Below are positions 37,765 through 46,050 of a stretch of 64,000 bases of DNA, piece by piece. This stretch comes from UBA10438 sp964432155 (GTDB lineage Bacteria > Bacteroidota > Ignavibacteria > Kapaibacteriales > Kapaibacteriaceae), in assembly GCA_964432155.1 (NCBI GenBank), contig CAYSMF010000010.1, positions 18,622-82,621 on the forward strand, given 5' to 3'. Both the position numbers and the translations under genes were made by a program. Under the pieces are notes generated by a model. The model did not search any database and had not been told where the DNA came from. It worked only from the letters and a program-made list of their open reading frames with translations. How positions within the stretch are numbered: position 1 is the first letter of the stretch; every line of letters begins with the position of its first letter.

Positions 37765-37776
37765 TAAAGATTTACA
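37763..37776. promoter_or_regulatory. Operator-like palindrome TGTAAAGATTTACA
   Basis: Perfect 6-bp arms around 2 nt. It lies just downstream of the -7 elements of both the lrp/glnN and the mtgA promoters; one more half-site TTTACA occurs at about 37793-37798. Best guess is an Lrp/AsnC binding site controlling the regulator's own operon and perhaps mtgA. Confidence 0.5.
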
Positions 37777-37780
37777 GCCA

Positions 37781-37810
37781 CAAACTTAACGTTTTACAAG
37801 TCGCAATCAA
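37781..37810 (-). promoter_or_regulatory. lrp-glnN promoter, TTG-N19-TAAGTTTG
   Basis: TTG (37808-37810, read on the minus strand), exactly 19 nt, then TAAGTTTG (37788-37781). This is the full Bacteroidota -33/-7 consensus with its ideal spacing, 34 nt before the GTG start. Confidence 0.75.
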
Positions 37811-37815
37811 CCCCT

Positions 37816-38502
37816 ATGCGGAATATTCTTGTTTGGACCTGGCGCACTGCACTCGCTGGATTGGTTGGGATGGTAGCTGTCGTGGCCATCTTCCGCGTGG
37901 TCCCTCCTGCGTTCACGCCGCTGATGCTGTGGCGATTTGTTCAAGCACCATTCACTGGAACATCCATGTTGGTGCGCCATCAATGGGTCAGTGCCGACAA
38001 GGTAAGTCCATCGGTGTTTCGTGCAGTGATCAACTCAGAAGACCGAAAGTTCTACCGCCACGGCGGGATTGATTGGGATGCTGTTCGAGCAGCAGAGCGA
38101 GCCAATCCAGGGAGAATCAAGCGCGGGAAACCCCCACGTGGTGCAAGCACGATTACCATGCAGACGGCGAAGAACGTGTTTCTCGTTCCGTGGCGCTCGA
38201 TGGTTCGCAAGGCATTCGAAGTGGTGTTCGTCTATCTCATCGAAGCGCTATGGGGCAAGCAGCGCATTCTCGAGGTATATGTGAACATGATTGAGTGGGG
38301 CGACGGCATCTACGGAGTCCAGCAGGCTGCAAGGCAGCACTTTGGTACGACAGCAGCGCAGCTTCGAACGGATCAATCAGCATTACTTGCGGCAGTGCTC
38401 CCAAATCCGCGAAAGTTCAATGCCGGCAATCCGAGTCCGTACATCAAGCGAAAAGCCTCAGGCGTCCGTGGACGTGTCGGAAGCGGAACTCGCACGAAGT
38501 AG
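37816..38502 (+). CDS. mtgA: Monofunctional peptidoglycan transglycosylase
   Basis: 228 residues: N-terminal membrane anchor, then a GT51 glycosyltransferase domain with INSEDRKFYRHGGIDWDAV (catalytic Glu), RGASTITMQTAKNVFL, WGKQRILEVYVNMIEWGDGI and LLAAVLPNPRKFN. Polymerises lipid II glycan strands in the periplasm; no transpeptidase domain. The last 45 nt overlap the 3' end of rluD on the other strand. Confidence 0.95.
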   Translation: MRNILVWTWRTALAGLVGMVAVVAIFRVVPPAFTPLMLWRFVQAPFTGTSMLVRHQWVSADKVSPSVFRAVINSEDRKFYRHGGIDWDAVRAAERANPGRIKRGKPPRGASTITMQTAKNVFLVPWRSMVRKAFEVVFVYLIEALWGKQRILEVYVNMIEWGDGIYGVQQAARQHFGTTAAQLRTDQSALLAAVLPNPRKFNAGNPSPYIKRKASGVRGRVGSGTRTK

Positions 38503-39630
38503 TGCAAGACACTGCTGCATATCCTCTGGCATGTCGCTCGTGAACTGCATGCGCTCGCCCGTCACTGGGTGCGTGAACGCGAGTGAACGTGCATGGAGCG
38601 CCTGACGGTGGATGCTCTTGAGCATCGTCTGGCCGAGACGCTTAAACGAATGATGAATCGCTTGCAGCGCTGCATCACGTCCACCGTAGTCAGGATCGCC
38701 AACAAGTGAATGACGTTGTGCCGCCAAGTGCACACGGATCTGGTGTGTACGTCCGGTGCGCAGCTTACACGTGATGAGCGTAGCACACGAGTGACGTTCC
38801 AAGACGGTTACTTCCGTGGCAGCGTACTTGCCCCCTCGCTCAACGATAGCACGTAGCTTACGATCACGAGGTGATCGTCCAATGTCGCCTTCAATGAGCC
38901 GCCAATCATCCTTGATGACGCCCCACGCAAGCGCGATGTACTCTCGCGATACCGTTCGATCAGCGAACTGTGTTGCAAGCGCCATCGTTACATCGTAGGT
39001 CTTACCAATCACCATCACGCCTGACGTATCACGATCGAGTCGATGCACGATACCAGGTCGGAGGCCATTTGTATCAACATCGGCTTCTCCCCCAATGGTG
39101 AAGGGCGCTGATTCATCCTCGTCTGACGATTGATCTTCATCGCGGTCGCTTCGATCGCTCTCTCCTTCGTCTTCACCCCACGACTCCCGTCGCTTCAGCA
39201 CAGCAAGTGCCTCGCGATAACCGAGATGCCAGAGCACGGCATTCACGAGCGTGCCAGAGCGGTTACCGAGTCCGGGATGCACCAAGATGCCCGGTGATTT
39301 GTTGATCACCATCAGTACATCATCCTCATAGAGAATCTCGAGAGGGATATCCTGTGGAATCAGCTCAAGTGGAGGGGGCTTCATTACCGTCACGCGAATC
39401 ACATCGCCTGGACGGATTTTGTAATTCGCTTTTGTAGGGAGGTCATTGACCGTAACGATGCCGGCGTCGATTCCCTTTTGCACGCGCGTGCGCGTAGCAT
39501 GCAGAATACTCTTTGTGATGAACGCGTCGAGGCGCTCCGGCTTCTGCCGAGATGGAATCACAAACTCGTACGTGTGTTCGATGCGCTCTGGATAGTTCGG
39601 ATCGGCGGTGTTATGCTGCTGCTCGTTCAT
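38458..39630 (-). CDS. rluD: RluA-family 23S rRNA pseudouridine synthase with acidic insert
   Basis: 390 residues. S4-like N-terminal domain (ERLDAFITKSI, KIRPGDVIRV), catalytic HRLDRDTSGVMVIGKT, and RTGRTHQIRVHLA. Between the VHPGLGN region and the catalytic motif is an acidic insert of about 40 residues (GEDEGESDRSDRDEDQSSDE) absent from typical RluD. Predicted to modify U1911/1915/1917 of 23S rRNA; the exact member RluC/RluD is uncertain. ATG 39630 (MNEQQHNTAD) overlaps the end of lspA by 20 nt. Confidence 0.9.
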   Translation of the reverse strand: MNEQQHNTADPNYPERIEHTYEFVIPSRQKPERLDAFITKSILHATRTRVQKGIDAGIVTVNDLPTKANYKIRPGDVIRVTVMKPPPLELIPQDIPLEILYEDDVLMVINKSPGILVHPGLGNRSGTLVNAVLWHLGYREALAVLKRRESWGEDEGESDRSDRDEDQSSDEDESAPFTIGGEADVDTNGLRPGIVHRLDRDTSGVMVIGKTYDVTMALATQFADRTVSREYIALAWGVIKDDWRLIEGDIGRSPRDRKLRAIVERGGKYAATEVTVLERHSCATLITCKLRTGRTHQIRVHLAAQRHSLVGDPDYGGRDAALQAIHHSFKRLGQTMLKSIHRQALHARSLAFTHPVTGERMQFTSDMPEDMQQCLALLRASSASDTSTDA

Positions 39631-40153
39631 CGGTACCTGATGGCAACTTACTGCCAGTAAGAAGGAGCAGAATAACACCAACGGTCACACACGAATCGGC
39701 AACATTAAACACGGGAAAATGCGTGTGCAGCTCGCCAAGCCAGGTGATATCAGGAATATCTACTTGAATAAAGTCGACGACCTTCCCATAAAACAGGGGG
39801 CCATCGCCAAAGATGACGCCGTAGAGCAATCGATCAATCAAATTGCCAATAGCTCCCGAGAGGATGAGTGTCACGGCGAGACGTGGCGCCCAGTGCGCAG
39901 ACGCTAACTGCCGAAGATACCATACGAGCACGCCAGCAATGACAACCGTCAAGAGCGTCAATATCACCTTTCCGTCGCCCCAGCTGATGCCGAAGGCCAT
40001 GCCGGGGTTCTCGACAAACGTGAGGTTGACGATTGTGCCGATCATCGGGTGCGACTCACCGAGCATCATGGATGACTTGACAAGCACCTTGGTGACTTGA
40101 TCAAGTACAACAAGTACAGATGCGATAACCGCAGCTTGGCGCAGCGCGCTCAT
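39611..40153 (-). CDS. lspA: Lipoprotein signal peptidase
   Basis: 180 residues, four membrane helices. Conserved DQVTKVLVK, VENPGMAFGIS, the catalytic aspartates in GNLIDRLLYG and FNVADSCVTVG. Cleaves prolipoprotein signal peptides; the window has several lipoproteins as substrates (16497 and 54151 genes). 3 nt after the DksA-like gene; the ileS-lspA association is common. Confidence 0.96.
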   Translation of the reverse strand: MSALRQAAVIASVLVVLDQVTKVLVKSSMMLGESHPMIGTIVNLTFVENPGMAFGISWGDGKVILTLLTVVIAGVLVWYLRQLASAHWAPRLAVTLILSGAIGNLIDRLLYGVIFGDGPLFYGKVVDFIQVDIPDITWLGELHTHFPVFNVADSCVTVGVILLLLTGSKLPSGTDERAAA

Positions 40154-40156
40154 AGG

Positions 40157-40723
40157 TTACTCTGCGCTCGAGGACTTCTTCGCGACGATACGATCGATTC
40201 CGTCTTCCGGACAACGCTGCTGGATCTTATACGAGGCCGACAGCGTGGTAATCGGAACAGCAAGAAGACGTTCTTTGGAGATCAGGATACCGCACATACG
40301 GCAGATACCATAAGACTTGTCATCAATGCGAGCGATCGCTTCTTCAAGCTTGCGGAGATAGTCTTGTGCGCGCTGAATCTGAGCGTACGTCTTTTCCTTC
40401 TCCACGGCTTCCGAGCCTTGCTCAGCCATGTGCATAGAATAGATCGCACTTTCTTCGTTGTTCTCGCTATTGGTGAGGTCCTCAAGACGCTCACGGAGCA
40501 TGCGCAGCTCATCAATTGTCTCTTCCTTTGCGCGTTCGATATTCTCGCGGAAGAAGGCAAGATCTTTGTCTGCGTACTTCAACCCCTTCTTTGGCGGGAT
40601 TGGCTGCTGCGGCTTTGCAATGCGCGGCGGTGGCGGCGGGACAAAAGCCACACCGGCGGTCTTAGAGACCGCCGGTGTAGTTACGACTGTCCCAGGATAC
40701 TTCTTCAACTTCGATTGCGTCAC
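40157..40723 (-). CDS. DksA/TraR-like protein (possibly the 3' part of a longer frameshifted gene)
   Basis: 188 residues from GTG 40723. The C-terminal half has a coiled coil (NIERAKEETIDELRMLRERL) and a zinc-finger-like segment YGICRMCGILISKERLLAVP; the second Cys pair is reduced to a single Cys (QRCPEDG), so zinc binding may be lost or altered. A Pro-rich stretch (PPPPPRIAKPQQ) lies near residue 35. The same reading frame is open for a further 44 codons upstream, without a start codon, to the A10 run 40855-40864 inside the histone-like gene, suggesting the real N-terminus is reached by frameshift. Likely binds RNA polymerase or DNA. Confidence 0.75.
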   Translation of the reverse strand: MTQSKLKKYPGTVVTTPAVSKTAGVAFVPPPPPRIAKPQQPIPPKKGLKYADKDLAFFRENIERAKEETIDELRMLRERLEDLTNSENNEESAIYSMHMAEQGSEAVEKEKTYAQIQRAQDYLRKLEEAIARIDDKSYGICRMCGILISKERLLAVPITTLSASYKIQQRCPEDGIDRIVAKKSSSAE

Positions 40724-40848
40724 GTTCCTACTTGCTGCTGACTTTGACTTGGCGTTCTTGGCTATTGCCGGACTATTTTTCGACGTTGATGCCGAGGTTG
40801 AGTTCGAAGTATTTCCTGAGCTCTCAGCTTTACGCGGAAGTTCCCGTG

Positions 40849-41115
40849 TTAAGCTTTTTTTTTTGCCGCAGCCTTCTTAGCTGGCTTAGCTGCCTTCTTG
40901 GCTGGCTTAGCTGCCTTCTTAGCTGGCTTAGCTGCCTTCTTGGCTGGCTTAGCTGCCTTCTTAGCAACCTTCTTGGCTGCCTTCTTGGCTGGCTTTGCTG
41001 CCTTCTTGGCAACCTTCTTTACAGCCTTCTTGGCTGGCTTTGCTGCCTTCTTGACAGCCTTCTTGGCTGCCTTCTTGGCTGCTGGCTTCTTGGCTGCTTT
41101 CTTCGCTGCTGCCAT
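40849..41115 (-). CDS. Histone H1-like Lys/Ala/Pro-rich protein
   Basis: 88 residues, almost only K, A, P and V (MAAAKKAAKKPAAKKAAK and then PAKKAAK repeats). Very basic, so presumably a DNA- or RNA-binding nucleoid protein of the Hc1/HctB or AlgP-type. ATG 41115 has GAGGT 5 nt upstream and lies 60 nt after ileS. Its last codons include an A10 run; a -1 shift there would join it to the DksA-like frame as an about 319-residue protein. I regard it as either a small free protein, the N-terminal tail of that protein, or both. Confidence 0.7.
   Translation of the reverse strand: MAAAKKAAKKPAAKKAAKKAVKKAAKPAKKAVKKVAKKAAKPAKKAAKKVAKKAAKPAKKAAKPAKKAAKPAKKAAKPAKKAAAKKKA
40855..40864 (-). other. A10 homopolymer, candidate frameshift or slippage site
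   Basis: On the minus strand the histone-like gene reads GCA AAA AAA AAA GCT TAA here. One base back (-1), or one extra A in the mRNA, gives AAA AGC TTA and an open frame that continues into the DksA-like gene. Runs of nine or more A are known hot spots for polymerase slippage. A one-base assembly error is the alternative. Confidence 0.5.
40871..40954 (-). repeat. Tandem 21-nt repeat (4 copies) coding AKPAKKA
   Basis: Four consecutive 21-nt units that differ at one base; units 1 and 3 are identical, as are 2 and 4, so it can be read as a 42-nt duplication. It encodes the last PAKKAAK units of the histone-like protein. Likely to change copy number by slippage. Confidence 0.85.
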
Positions 41116-41174
41116 AGAGTACCTCAAAAAATAGTGAAACATGAAAACGCGTGCGCCACCTTGACGCACCATCA

Positions 41175-44100
41175 TCAAACGCGCTGAACGCGCACGTTGA
41201 CGTGACGCCCGTTTATCTCGAGATCAACCCCTTGGGATTGTTCCCCCCGCTCGAGCGTTTCCGTCAGCGTTTCCATTCCAATGTACGATCGAAGAGATTC
41301 GAGCGCGGCTGCCGTTTCGTCATCCGTTACATACGTAATCGAAATTCGATCGGTGACCTCAAACCCGGAATCTTTCCGAATCTTTTGAATCCGACTCACG
41401 AACTCGCGTGCAAGTCCCTCACGAAGGAGGGCATCATCAAGTTCCGTATCAAGAGCGACTGTCAATCCACTATCGGATGCGACCAACCAACCCTCGATGT
41501 CTTCACTGACAATCTCGACATCTTCGAAATCGATCTGCATTGTTTGATCACCGATGGTGACCGCCAGAACGGAAGACTGCTCGAGCTTGCGAACATGTTC
41601 GTGTGTAAGCGATTTGATCGCCTGCGCAACTGCTTGGGTTGCATCGCCGTACTTCTTACCAATAATCTTGAAGTTTGGCTTGGCACTCCGACGCACAATG
41701 TTTGTGTCGTCAGAAACGTATTCTATCTCCTTGACGTTGATTTCGTCCTTGATGATGTCTTCAACTGATTGCAGTTGTCGACGCATCGCTGGGCTGTCAA
41801 CTGGGAGAAGAATTCGACGCAGCGGTTGACGCGTTTTGATCTTCGCTTTTTCTCTCAAAGAACGGGCAAGTGAAACGATGTGTTGCGCTTGCCACATGCG
41901 ACGCTCAAGATCAGGGTTGATCAATGATACATCGCTCTCTTGCAATATAATACAATGAACAGTGAAAAGTTCCGCATCGGAACGTAGTCGCTGAAAAATT
42001 GATTCCGCCAAAAATGGTGCTACCGGTGCGAGCATTTCCGACACGCGCTGAAGCACGAGGTGCAGCGTTTGATACGCTGCACGTTTGTCGACATCGTACT
42101 CACCTTTCCAGAAGCGACGGCGGTTACGACGCACGTACCAGTTTGATACATCCTCAATCACAAATTCTTGCAACGCACGACATGCCTTCGTGAGATCGTA
42201 GTCGTCCATTGCGGAGATATACTCGCCTATCACCGTGTTGAGTCGTGAGATAACCCATTGATCGATCTCTGCGCGCTCACTTACCGGTACAAGCTCATCC
42301 TTGGATGTGTACCCATCGAGATTGGCGTACATCGCGAAGAACTCATAGGTGTTTGTCAGCGAGCGGAACAAGTCGGCAATCACGGTCTTGGCAATATCTT
42401 CCTCGTTCCACAGCTTCGGCTTGTGAACAGGTGACGAGGACATAAAGAACCAGCGGATGGCATCGCTACCGAACTTCTCGATCACGTCAAATGGGTCGAC
42501 GGTATTACCCTTCGACTTCGACATTTTCTGGCCACGCTTGTCGAGCACGAGATCGTTCACGACAACGTTGCGATACGCAGGCGTGCCGAACAACGCCGTG
42601 CTGATATTGTGCATCGTATAGAACCAGCCACGTGTCTGGTCGATTCCCTCGGCAATAAAGTCCGCAGGGAATGCTTTCTCGAAGAGCTCCTTGTTTTCGA
42701 ACGGATAATGGAACTGCGCGAACGGCACACTTCCAGAATCAAACCACACGTCGACTACTTCACGCGTGCGGCGATAGGTCTTCCCATCGCGCTCAAAGAC
42801 GACGCGATCAACAAACGGACGGTGGAGATCAATGTCGACGCCGGCTTGGTCAACGGGAACACGCGTTCCGTCCTCACGTTCGTAGAGTCCTGTACGGAGT
42901 TCTTCAATCGAACCGACTGCGAACATGCTCTTGCCTTCGTCATCAACCCAGATAGGAAGTGGCGTGCCCCAGTATCGGTCTCGACTGATGGACCATTCTT
43001 TGACTTCTTCGAGCCAGTTACCAAATCGTCCCTCCCCGATCTCCGTCGGGTGCCAGTTGATTTGCTTGTTCAAGGCGACAAGTTGATCACGGTATGCAGG
43101 CGACGTAATGAACCACGAGTCGCGAGCATAGTAGATAACTGGGTTGTCAGTTCTCCAGCAGTGCGGATAGCTGTGCAGGTAATCAAACGATGCACGGTAG
43201 ATCTTGTCACGTTGCTTGAGCACTTTGACGATGTCACGGTCGGCGCCTTCTTCGGTATGGTCTGCGTACGTGAAGTTCTTCACCGCACGACCAGCAAACT
43301 CAGAAATCTCCTGCGTGAAATGTCCGTTCGGCGTCACCGGCTGCGGAACAGGCAAACGAAACTGCTTCGACATCTCGAAGTCGTCTTGACCAAACGCAGG
43401 TGCAATGTGGACGACGCCAGTACCATCCTCGGTAGAGACAAAGGCACCGGGCAACACCTTCAGCACATCAGGATACTGCTCTGCATCAAGCACAACGTCT
43501 GTGAAAATTTGCTCGTATGTCGAGCCAACCAGATCGGCCCCCTTGCAACGAGCAAGGATTTCAACATCACCCTCAAGTATCGGTAGACGTGACTCTGCGA
43601 GGATGAGGTTTTCCGTCCACGTGCGCTCGCCAATGGTCCACGTATGTCGCACGACGACGTACTCAATCGATGGTCCGACCGCCAATGCAACGTTGGCGAA
43701 CAAGGTCCATGGCGTGGTGGTCCACACCATGATCGATGCACCAACTGCGTCGCTTACTGGAGATGCGAGCACCTTGAGCTTGAGGTACACATTCGCGTCG
43801 CGCACATCCTTGTAGTTCTGTGAGAGCTCGTGGGATGAAAGGGGCGTACCAAGCGTTGGCGATTGCGGAACGACCTTGTACCCGCGGTAGATGAGCCCCT
43901 TGTCGAAGAATTGCTTGAGTGCCCACCAAACCGACTCAACATAGTCGTTGGTACATGTGATATAGGCAGCATCGAGGTCGATCCAATGTCCCATGCGACG
44001 TGTGAGCGTCGCCCAGCCATTGTCTTGTCCAATATTGCGGTACACAATGTCGCGACATGCTGCATTGAAGCGATCAACGCCGAGCACTTCGATCTGCGAC

Positions 44101-44414
44101 TTATCGGTGAGACCGAGCTCCTTCTCCGCTGCGAGTTCGACCGGCAATCCATGTGTATCCCAACCAGCTTGACGGCGAACATAGAAGCCGCGCATTGTCT
44201 TGTAGCGACACACGGCATCCTTGATCGTACGAGCAAGAACGTGGTGAATGCCAGGACGACCATTTACTGTTGGTGGACCCTCGTTGAAGTTGAACCACGG
44301 TGCGTCGGCTCGCAACTCCTGTGTGCGTGCAAACGCACGCTCACGATCCCAGTAGTCTAAAATGTCCTGCTCAAGCCGAGCGTAGGAAAAATCATCCGGC
44401 AGTGGTTCAAACAT
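41175..44414 (-). CDS. ileS: Isoleucyl-tRNA synthetase
   Basis: 1079 residues, the long eukaryote-like (type 2) form. The HIGH region reads NGRPGIHHVLARTIKD near residue 53, with the first His replaced by Gly, as I believe is usual in Bacteroidota. KMSKS is intact (RGQKMSKSKGNTVDPFDV, near residue 631), and the editing domain WTTTPWTL is present. No C-terminal zinc finger. ATG 44414 (MFEPLPDDF) is chosen over a TTG 12 nt upstream. It leads a minus-strand unit ileS - histone-like - DksA-like - lspA - rluD. Confidence 0.97.
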   Translation of the reverse strand: MFEPLPDDFSYARLEQDILDYWDRERAFARTQELRADAPWFNFNEGPPTVNGRPGIHHVLARTIKDAVCRYKTMRGFYVRRQAGWDTHGLPVELAAEKELGLTDKSQIEVLGVDRFNAACRDIVYRNIGQDNGWATLTRRMGHWIDLDAAYITCTNDYVESVWWALKQFFDKGLIYRGYKVVPQSPTLGTPLSSHELSQNYKDVRDANVYLKLKVLASPVSDAVGASIMVWTTTPWTLFANVALAVGPSIEYVVVRHTWTIGERTWTENLILAESRLPILEGDVEILARCKGADLVGSTYEQIFTDVVLDAEQYPDVLKVLPGAFVSTEDGTGVVHIAPAFGQDDFEMSKQFRLPVPQPVTPNGHFTQEISEFAGRAVKNFTYADHTEEGADRDIVKVLKQRDKIYRASFDYLHSYPHCWRTDNPVIYYARDSWFITSPAYRDQLVALNKQINWHPTEIGEGRFGNWLEEVKEWSISRDRYWGTPLPIWVDDEGKSMFAVGSIEELRTGLYEREDGTRVPVDQAGVDIDLHRPFVDRVVFERDGKTYRRTREVVDVWFDSGSVPFAQFHYPFENKELFEKAFPADFIAEGIDQTRGWFYTMHNISTALFGTPAYRNVVVNDLVLDKRGQKMSKSKGNTVDPFDVIEKFGSDAIRWFFMSSSPVHKPKLWNEEDIAKTVIADLFRSLTNTYEFFAMYANLDGYTSKDELVPVSERAEIDQWVISRLNTVIGEYISAMDDYDLTKACRALQEFVIEDVSNWYVRRNRRRFWKGEYDVDKRAAYQTLHLVLQRVSEMLAPVAPFLAESIFQRLRSDAELFTVHCIILQESDVSLINPDLERRMWQAQHIVSLARSLREKAKIKTRQPLRRILLPVDSPAMRRQLQSVEDIIKDEINVKEIEYVSDDTNIVRRSAKPNFKIIGKKYGDATQAVAQAIKSLTHEHVRKLEQSSVLAVTIGDQTMQIDFEDVEIVSEDIEGWLVASDSGLTVALDTELDDALLREGLAREFVSRIQKIRKDSGFEVTDRISITYVTDDETAAALESLRSYIGMETLTETLERGEQSQGVDLEINGRHVNVRVQRV

Positions 44415-44472
44415 GAAGTCGGTCAATCGCGAATAACGGAAAGTGCGAAGTTACGGACACACCCGCGCAGAA

Positions 44473-45993
44473 TCAACGCAGTGGGAAGCTGATCTCAACA
44501 GTTGTTCCACGTCCCTCAGTACTTCGGGTTTCAATTGTACCGTTATGTGCATCAACGATCCACTTAACGATCGACAAACCAAGTCCAGTCCCGTGGATGT
44601 TCTTTGAGCGGGCTTTGTCGACGCGGAAGAACCGGTCATAGATGTGCGGGAGCTGATCCGCCGGGATACCTACACCAGTATCAGCAACAACGATGGTGAC
44701 GTTCGCATCATCGGCAGCTACCTCGATGCGAACACTCCCCCCGTCCGGGGTATACTTTACGGCGTTCTCGATCACATTGAGCAACGCCTGGTGCAGTCGA
44801 ACCTTGTCCCCAGTGATTGAGATCGACGGTTGAATCTGCGTGGCAACATCTATGTGCCGTGTTTCGGCAATCAACATCACATCGTCGCAGACATCGGCCA
44901 CCAGTGCGCTAAGGCGCACGGGCTCGCGTGCAATCTGCACCTGACCTGTCTCCGCACGAGAAATGTCGAGCAGACCCTGGACAACGTGTGTAAGTCGAAT
45001 CACTTCCTCAAGACAGCTCGTAAGAGTTGTTCTGTACTCTTCCTCTGTCAGGGGGCGACGAAGCGCAACCTCGAGTTCACCCATGAGAATCGCCAACGGC
45101 GTTTTCAATTCATGTGATGCATCGGACGTAAACTGCTTGATCTGATCGAACGACGATTCGAGGCGGGCAATCATCTCGTTGAGCGTCTCGGTCAATCGCG
45201 CGATCTCGTCGTTCGAGGCAGGCATTGGCAGCCGCAGCCCAAGGTTACTTGCCGTGATTGTACGCGCCGATGTGGCAATCACATCAACAGGCCGCAGAGA
45301 CCGACGTGCGACAAGCCACCCAGCAAAGACCGACATCGCAAGAACCAATGGCAACGAGTACAGCATGAGCGAGAACAAACGACGCAGTGTCGCGTCAATT
45401 TCGGCCACTGGATATGCAGCTGTCACATCGGCAACGTCTCCCTTGCTGAGCACAATTCGATATCGCTCTCCACGGATCCAGTAATACGTGTAGATCTTGC
45501 CGTCGACGACTTTCGCCCCCTGCGAGACGAGCTCAGTGAAGACGGGCAGACTGTCGCCACGCATATTCTCCGAGCGCCATGCGATCTCCCCACGGCTATC
45601 GACGACCTGCATCCAATAGTTCGAGGAGTTCAAAAGCATGTGCTCATACACAGCCGACCATACCGGCTCGAGCTCGTATGCCAGCGAATCAACCCCTGGA
45701 ATGGGTCCGACGAAGTCTCGAAGCGACGTCCGCTGAAGTACCGAAAACATGTCTGTCTCACGCGCAACTCGCCGTTTCGACGATCGAAGCTTTGGGAGAG
45801 GTCGCTGTGACTGAGCCTGCTCCTTGCGCAGCACGGAGAGCAACGACGACGTAGCTCGGGACAGCGACGCGTCGAGATTCTGGTACAATTCGTTCGACAC
45901 GGTCACATAGGTAATGGCCGCAAACGCAACAAGCGTAGCAGCCACTAATGTGCCGTAGACGATAGCCAGTCGGACTCGAAGGGTAATCTTCAC
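44473..45993 (-). CDS. Sensor histidine kinase, orphan
   Basis: 506 residues. Two membrane helices around a periplasmic sensor domain of about 140 residues; HAMP region (RRSLRPVDVIATSARTITAS); HisKA H-box FTSDASHELKTPLAILMGE (His near residue 297); HATPase with NVIENAVKYTPDGG, DTGVGIPADQLPHIYDRFFR and GTGLGLSIVK. Closest in layout to CusS/heavy-metal kinases, though the ligand is unknown. Start GTG 45993 (MKITLRVRLA), just behind a near-consensus TATGTTCG; GTG 46008 is the alternative. No response regulator is adjacent. Confidence 0.9.
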   Translation of the reverse strand: MKITLRVRLAIVYGTLVAATLVAFAAITYVTVSNELYQNLDASLSRATSSLLSVLRKEQAQSQRPLPKLRSSKRRVARETDMFSVLQRTSLRDFVGPIPGVDSLAYELEPVWSAVYEHMLLNSSNYWMQVVDSRGEIAWRSENMRGDSLPVFTELVSQGAKVVDGKIYTYYWIRGERYRIVLSKGDVADVTAAYPVAEIDATLRRLFSLMLYSLPLVLAMSVFAGWLVARRSLRPVDVIATSARTITASNLGLRLPMPASNDEIARLTETLNEMIARLESSFDQIKQFTSDASHELKTPLAILMGELEVALRRPLTEEEYRTTLTSCLEEVIRLTHVVQGLLDISRAETGQVQIAREPVRLSALVADVCDDVMLIAETRHIDVATQIQPSISITGDKVRLHQALLNVIENAVKYTPDGGSVRIEVAADDANVTIVVADTGVGIPADQLPHIYDRFFRVDKARSKNIHGTGLGLSIVKWIVDAHNGTIETRSTEGRGTTVEISFPLR

Positions 45994-46036
45994 GGGTCGA
46001 ACATACACAGCAGGCGAGAACCATGGTGCCAGATTC

Positions 46037-46044
46037 TATCTTTG
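46037..46044 (+). promoter_or_regulatory. murI promoter -7 element TATCTTTG
   Basis: Exact TAnnTTTG ending 6 nt before ATG 46051 (3 nt before ATG 46048), predicting a leaderless transcript for the murI-DppBC-holA unit. No TTG at N19. Confidence 0.5.
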
Positions 46045-46050
46045 TGGATG

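Noticed and set aside
40871..41112. Short direct repeats that might suggest a CRISPR array
   Set aside because: The repeats are 21-nt, contiguous, without unique spacers and encode the PAKKAAK units of the histone-like gene.
42609..43586. Long open frame (325 codons, plus strand) inside ileS
   Set aside because: Fully antisense to a well-conserved synthetase; its Cys/His/Arg-rich composition is a shadow of codon bias, and no domain is recognisable.
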